Positions 58,754 to 64,000 of a stretch of DNA of 64,000 nucleotides are shown piece after piece (the stretch's first letter is position 1; every line of letters starts with the position of its first letter). The translations under genes and the position numbers were made by a program. A model generated the notes under the pieces. That model was not told the DNA's origin, made no database searches, and worked only from the letters and a program-made list of their open reading frames with translations. Source of the stretch: Diphasiastrum complanatum (taxonomy: Eukaryota > Streptophyta > Lycopodiopsida > Lycopodiales > Lycopodiaceae); assembly GCA_029204225.1 (NCBI GenBank), contig CM055095.1, positions 46,574,510 to 46,638,509 on the forward strand, given 5' to 3'.

Positions 58754-59365
58754 AACCATTTATGCACTAGAATGAAGACCCATGTAGTTCTTTAATGAGT
58801 GCCATGCTCCCTGAATCCTTTGGCGATAGTCGAAAAATATCTAGCCACCCATGAAGTAGAAAACATATTTCCCAATTTTCAAAATAATGAGTGGATTGCA
58901 CCTAACAACAATATATCATAACCTTTTTCGAGAGAAACAAGGCAATTTCACTAGCTACAGAGATGGCAATACAGCAGGGCCAGTTTTTGGCATTGGAATT
59001 AATGGAGTGGTGACTACCATCAGTGGAATTGGTGAGCTATCTACTAGTTGTCTTGCATTTGCTTGTATCTGCAAGATTCTAGAATTGGCACATGTGTTGG
59101 AACTTGATGGTTCATATTCTTAGTGGGTGAGATCAAGGAGAGTCCTAGAGGAAGTCACTTGGAGCCATATACCTCAATATGATCAAGTTGGTATTAGTCT
59201 CAAGATCCCATGAGCAGTGACTCAGGGATGAGCTTGCATTGAAATGATGTCAGGTGGCATGTACCAAGGAGAGCAAGTTGATGCTAGAAGCCAAGAGAGA
59301 CAAGAGATGATCTGGCAATCAGCTTGGATAGTAGGATGGTTACCATGATTGGAGACATCCAATAA
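58754..59365. other. stretch without a recognised gene
   Basis: A 78-codon frame at 58887-59123 has no recognisable domain. It may be interior of the minus-strand element or the start of the next copia gag. Confidence 0.35.
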
Positions 59366-60420
59366 GCCTAGTGAGTGGAAAAAGGACAAGTCAAAGTTTA
59401 GGTGTTTCTATTGTGGAGTTAAAGGACACTTTGCTAGTGATTGTTTCAAAATAAGAGAGAGCAAGGAGAGAAGCAAGGCAACTTCACTTTTCATGAGGAT
59501 GAACAAGATGGTGGTGATTCTCTTTTGATGTCTTCTTGTTTGCTAAGCAATGATGGAGATGAATCACCAACAAATTTTACTTTCAGCCCTTTGTCAACCA
59601 TTTGACACATACTAAGAACATTCTTAGTAATGGAAGGAATGAACAAAACATTTTCTAATCTTGCTTTCCTATTTGTAGATGGAAAATAAGGAATGGGACC
59701 TTGATTGCCAAGGGCAAAAGACAAGGTGAGCTCTACAAACTTGATGGATGTGTTATTTCTAACCATGGTGGTTTGATGACAAAGAGACAAGTTGGTGAGC
59801 TTTTTTCAATGACAAAGGCATATAGGTTGTTATTCTAGATCTAGCTCAAGATCTAAGATGCCTATAAATTTAGTACATTTGGATTTACATTGTACTAGTG
59901 CTTTGAGTAAAGGTGGAGGAAAGATGTTTGTGACTTGCATTGATGACTTTAGTAGATATTGTTGGATCTATCTTTCAAAGAATAAGCTCAAAAATTCTAT
60001 GGAGAGTCAATTAAACACAAAGATCAAGTGCTTGAAGTTGGCAAATGGAGATGAAGACCTATCAACAAAGTTCAAAGAGGTTTGTGTGGCACATAGGATC
60101 AAGAGAGAGTCTTCAAACTCAAAGGTTCTACATGGAGTGGAAGAGAGGAAGAGAAATCTTTGAAAGAGCTAAAGCCATGGGGGTGAATGCAAATCTTCCT
60201 AAATCTTTTTGAGGTGAAGCTTTGATCTGTGCTAAAAAAATTTGCAATAGGTGGTCAAATGAAGATTTGGGTGGTAAGAGTTCATTTGAAATTCTTTTTG
60301 GTAAAAAGCCAAGCTTGGAGCATATCAATTGTGAAGATTATTAAAATATTATCTTCCTATCTCGAGTTTGGGGCCATGTCCATGGTGATTTTCACTAAAT
60401 TTTATGTTGTACATAAAAGG
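59366..60420 (+). pseudogene. copia gag knuckle, inverted protease and integrase
   Basis: The plus strand has a zinc knuckle CFYCGVKGHFASDCFK (C-x2-C-x4-H-x4-C) at 59407-59454 and HEDEQDGGDSLLMSSCLL. The next 170 or so bases (about 59575-59750) code on the minus strand for a copia protease (GNQGPIPYF, LENVLFIPSITKNVLSM). The plus strand resumes with the integrase core: KMFVTCIDDFSRYCWIYL, FKEVCVAHRIKRE, then AMGVNANLPKSF in other frames. So the protease segment is inverted in place. The piece ends where an LTR starts (60423). Confidence 0.75.
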
Positions 60421-60422
60421 AG

Positions 60423-61059
60423 TGTGAATTGAGCACATATCCTTCTAGTGTAGCTCGGATTTGAGTTAGATAGGTTCTATTTTGATGACATGCAGTAGTT
60501 TAGATAACATGCAAAGTCATACTGTATGCATGCAAGCCACATGCAATTAGTGCACGCGACATGCAAAGTAGTTTCAGTGATCTACACATGTCTAGGCAGT
60601 TTTATGAGTTGACATGCAGTACACGCAAAATACATGCATGCAGTTACACATGTAGATCTGTGGTAGGTGAATTAGTTTAGTTAAGTGGACTTTCCATGCA
60701 ACTCCATTGTAGGAATTCGAGTCTCTCTCATGTAGTGAAAGTTGGGCATGTTTTGCCATATTGTGAATATTGAGATTTTGGTGTTTTGGACTCATTCTCT
60801 CTCTACCTGAGTTACTCATGCTTGAATTTATCTCTCTACCTGAGAGTAGCCTCTTTTTCCCATACTGAACACTTAGAATGTTTTTTGACATTCATTTCTC
60901 ATAGTCAAGAGTTAGATTTTTTCATCAGATGTATGCCATTGTGCCCTTGCCTTAGATTTTTCAAGCATACTGTTCTTTGATCAATCTTGTGTAATCACAA
61001 CACCTCAGTAAGATCCTGTAAGGTGTGTGGTGAAGTTCACACGTGCTAACAATTTCACA
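60423..61059 (+). repeat. copia 5' LTR
   Basis: TGTGAATTGAGCACATATCC to AATTTCACA, 637 bp, same family as the LTR at 50427. CACACGTGCT lies 20 bases from the end, a variant of the palindrome in its relatives. The primer-binding site follows. Confidence 0.85.
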
Positions 61060-61071
61060 TGGTATCAGAGC
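61060..61071 (+). other. primer-binding site, initiator Met-tRNA type
   Basis: TGGTATCAGAGC directly after the LTR end. The copia body after it lasts only about 60 bases before another LTR candidate begins. Confidence 0.9.
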
Positions 61072-61133
61072 TCAATGCTTTGAAGAGGTGAGGGTGTATA
61101 CATCAGATCATCAGTGTTTTTGCTTGCAGTAAT

Positions 61134-61897
61134 GTTGGAGGGTTTGCGGAGCTCAAGGCAACCCTAACCCTAGTTAATAAGTGAGAGGGATTTGGCACCC
61201 TGCGTGTGTAAGTCCAACCAGGTGATCACACAGTTATTTGATTGATTAGTTAAAAGTCAATAAAAGGACTTTAGGCCTTTTTGTGGGACTTTTAATGTCG
61301 TAGGGCCTAAGTGTCAAGTTAGTGAATAAAATTGGGTTTCCCTCCAATTTTGATGGTTCCCACACTTTTTTAAATTTGAATAAAAAGAGAGAAGACTAGA
61401 CCAATAGGATTCAGAGCCAGGGCCCTCCTCTCTATTATAAGAAGGGACCAACTCAAGTTGCTCCTCATGTTCATTTTCTCATTTCAATAAAGCAGATTGG
61501 TTCTCTTCACAAATGGATTGATGAATGTCCTTGCTCTCTATCACTTTTCCTCCATCTCTCATGCTTATTTGGATTTTGCTAATTGTTGGATCTGAGTGTT
61601 ATTAAGATTGTATGTTATTATACTTTTTATGAGAGAGAAAGGGAGAGAGAGAAAGAGTAAGCTATCTTTGTTGTGGATGTGTAGTGTTAAGGGATTGTAA
61701 GTTTAAGGGATGTGTAGTGTTAAAGAGTAGGGTTAATGGGTGTAGAGATAGATGTGAATCCTCCATTCATGTTGAAATCTGAACTAAACTATCGCTCTCA
61801 TGGGAACGAACCTACGCGTGACAACTAACTCCGTCTCTTTGATGTTAGATTGACTAGATCTTGGATTCAAGTTAGGCAAGAAAAGAAATCCACTACA
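61134..61897 (+). repeat. gypsy (Tat/Athila-like) 5' LTR, left border approximate
   Basis: Ends CACTACA five bases before an Asp-tRNA primer-binding site. TGTTGGAGGG at 61134 is the best start candidate. A TATA-like CTATTATAAG at about 61432 and AATAAAG at about 61487 are spaced like promoter and polyadenylation signals. No partner LTR in the window. Confidence 0.55.
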
Positions 61898-61901
61898 ATT
61901 T

Positions 61902-61919
61902 TGGCGCCGTTGCCGGGGA
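61902..61919 (+). other. primer-binding site, Asp-tRNA type
   Basis: TGGCGCCGTTGCCGGGGA, the primer-binding site known from Athila and Tat lineages of plant Ty3/gypsy elements. Confidence 0.9.
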
Positions 61920-62590
61920 GCTATGCCAACAACATGACTATTGGATAGTTAGCTTGCATTAGACATCTTGTCATGGCATGAATAATGTTAGATATGCATT
62001 TTAGGGTTAGTTCGGGATTGATTTTGCTTGATTTGAGTGGATTGGCTTGTTTGAAATCTAATATGATTGATAAACAAGGAAAGCTATTCAGATCACCAAT
62101 CTTAAGATCCATTTGAATCTAAGATATCAAAGAAAATAACAAAAATCGATCAAATCTGTCAGATTTGATCAAAAATGAGACAAAAAACGTCATCAGAACT
62201 GATAACTTTACACTCTTTCAGGAAACCTTCGTCGAGTTGCAGACACCTTTGGTTTTGTTTACAAAACCTTTAGCTTTAAAAGCAAAGATTAATTCCTAGC
62301 AGACTTTTAGAAACATATAAAAAACCGTAAAAAACACCGAAAAATCGTCAAAACCCTAAAAATATAGAAAAATAACCTTCGCCCGATTCACTGTGCTTAG
62401 GTGTGATTTAGATCTATCTAATGCCAGGTTGGCGAAGAATAATACAAAAATAAAAAGGTTTTTAGAGGATCAGTTGTCATATTGTCATATTTTTGTCAAA
62501 AAAGTCACTTTTTTGCAAAAATACCAGTATTACTCTTGATACTTCGCCAGAACCTTCGTTGAGATTTCAAAACAAAAACAAGGAATGAGC
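61920..62590 (+). other. gypsy leader, no coding frame
   Basis: Sequence after the primer-binding site with no gag recognised, rich in CTTCG/CGAAG words. It ends where a copia RNase H tail begins, so the gypsy body has been lost or never lay here. Confidence 0.55.
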
Positions 62591-62903
62591 CACTGGTCTT
62601 GCAGATGGACAACACCTCTGCAATACACCTCATGAAGGATCCCTGTTCCATTCCAGGACAAAGCACATTGCGATAAAGTATCACTTGATCAGGGATCTAG
62701 TTGAGAAGAAGATGATGCAGACCACCTTCATCGAAACGAAAGATATGGTTGCTGACATCTTCACAAAGGCTCTGGAAAAAGGACTCTTTGAGAGTCAAAG
62801 GAGCAGTCTCGAGATCATAAAGCTGCCATGCTTTGAGAGGGAGCTGAAGAAACAAAGTGTTTATGAATACAAAACCTTGCTAGCTTTACGGCCCCTCGCT
62901 TGA
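62591..62903 (+). pseudogene. copia RNase H tail
   Basis: DNTSAIHLMKDP is followed, after a frameshift, by AIKYHLIRDLVEKKMM, TTFIETKDMVADIFTKAL, EKGLFESQRSSLEI. This is the end of copia RNase H (KHI..+YH.IRD, ADIFTK). A short extra tail ends TGA at 62901-62903. Confidence 0.85.
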
Positions 62904-63480
62904 CGAACATATTCGCGAACTCGAACATCTGAAGACACGAAACACGAAGAGTCTCGCGAACACAAAAGTCAACGAAGACGAAGACCAACTGTTTGCGAAC
63001 ACAAATGGTTCGCAAACACGAACGATCCGTGAACGAGATTCCCTTGAGGTCTTATACGAGAGAAAGGCGGATGAGGTAAATGAAAACCAATGGTGGAAAC
63101 GAAACCCGTTCTATCCTCACGCTCAAAGGAGTACCACCAGAGATCACGCAAGTACCCGAAGTACAGAGATTTGACTTGATGGCATGACGTTAGCAGATAC
63201 TCCCTAGGTCGTGGCTAGACTACCACTCTTGTAATTCTCTGGTTAGTTGTAGATGGTTAATCACTCTCATCTTAGATTTGCATAGAGAGACTGTACTTAC
63301 TGAATAATACTTGACATATATCAATAGGATGCACAGTGTGTAACCAAGTAAGAAGAATAAGAAGAAGTCTGATGCTAGTAAGCAATCAAGACAAACACAG
63401 ACAGAAGCTCCACCTGCGTGCGAGAAGATAATTCTGTCCAGGATCAAAAGATCCAATTGTCCGCTAGTGAAACGAGACTA
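62904..63480 (+). repeat. possible copia LTR region, TTCGCGAAC-rich
   Basis: After the RNase H stop, TTCGCGAAC / ACGAAC words recur (62910-63030), as in the other GTCG/TTCG-rich copia LTRs of the window. No polypurine tract or exact ends were found. Confidence 0.35.
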
Positions 63481-64000
63481 CTCATGAGAGAGCCGTGCTT
63501 CTCTCACGCCAATGCACTGCATGGATTTGCATGTAGTGCCCTGAAGAAATTAGAGAAAATCAATATAGATTATTTTTCTGGTTGTGTCTGTTCCTTGATG
63601 TCGAATGCTTATGTTGTTTATTTTTAATATGTCTGAGTTTTCTTGTTCCCTTTGAATTCCGCACCTTGGTTGAAATGAAGTCTAATGCTATATTAATTTG
63701 AAAAACATAGATCAATAGTCATGACTACAATCCTCTGGGGACTATAAGAGTGTTTCAGCTGGCAGTGCCCAGCGAACGCATCTGAACTCCATCCAAATCT
63801 CGAAAGAGAGTCGTGAATGTTTCACATAAGACATAATGCCAAGTGCTCAAGTTTCCCTTCTATTTTGGAGGCACCTCCCTTATAAGGGAAAGCTCCTCAA
63901 GATTATGCTTACAAGATAAACACAATGGAAAACACACTATGGAGAAATCACCCAATCAAGTAGAAGAAACCAATCAAAGTCTAGAAGCTTCACCCCCAAG
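63481..64000. other. stretch without a recognised gene
   Basis: Short frames only. The last bases (ACACTATGGAGAAATCACCCAATCAA) resemble part of the minus-strand LTR near 32660-32690, so a related repeat may begin here and leave the window. Confidence 0.35.

Overview
This 64 kb window is nuclear DNA from a seed plant, AT-rich and gene-poor. The evidence is Ty1/copia and Ty3/gypsy LTR retrotransposons with plant-type primer-binding sites (TGGTATCAGAGC for initiator Met-tRNA, TGGCGCCGTTGCCGGGGA for Asp-tRNA), a chromodomain-bearing gypsy element, a hAT-type miniature element and GT-AG introns. No rRNA, tRNA, CRISPR or bacterial-style operon was seen. The species cannot be named from the sequence.

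Layout. 0-7 kb: a CpG-rich palindromic repeat and three exons of a receptor-like gene on the minus strand (2868-4134). 7.4-12 kb: a decayed copia element with its 3' LTR, next to a gypsy integrase fragment that itself carries a 186-bp hAT-like insertion with an exact 8-bp target duplication. 13.06-19.47 kb: the best-preserved element, a 6.4 kb chromovirus with two 358-bp LTRs differing at two positions, a 5-bp target duplication (GTGTA) and one gag-pol frame broken by a single TAG. 24-29 kb: a minus-strand copia LTR, a plus-strand copia integrase and a minus-strand copia element meeting tail to tail, then a second chromovirus 3' end. 32.6-33.1 kb: a minus-strand LTR with primer-binding site.

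33.9-54.3 kb is the most unusual part. It is a gene-bearing region whose introns and flanks are filled with the short motif GGTACTT / TTTGGTAC. On the plus strand lie a multi-exon gene (coiled coil, Cys/His zinc finger, Asp/Gln-rich tail) and a two-exon FCP1/NIF-like phosphatase domain. Convergent to them on the minus strand is a decayed multi-exon gene resembling a transposase-like family (motifs DFVENY, WSEGAASQFK, HDGVGAVIK). The motif mainly reads GGTACT in the sense direction of the genes on both sides, so its orientation flips where they converge. A solo LTR (33985-34652), a deleted copia element (46155-49609) and another LTR element with a nested copia (49771-52898) inserted later; each is placed by target duplications or by an empty-site copy.

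54.3-64 kb: further broken copia elements (gag; integrase; a gag-integrase remnant with its protease segment inverted in place), a copia 5' LTR, a Tat/Athila-like gypsy LTR with primer-binding site and leader, and a copia RNase H tail. Nearly every coding frame here is mobile-element sequence carrying stops, frameshifts or deletions. The only long intact frames are the chromovirus gag-pol and the RT-RNase H frame of the copia at 46.9-48.9 kb.
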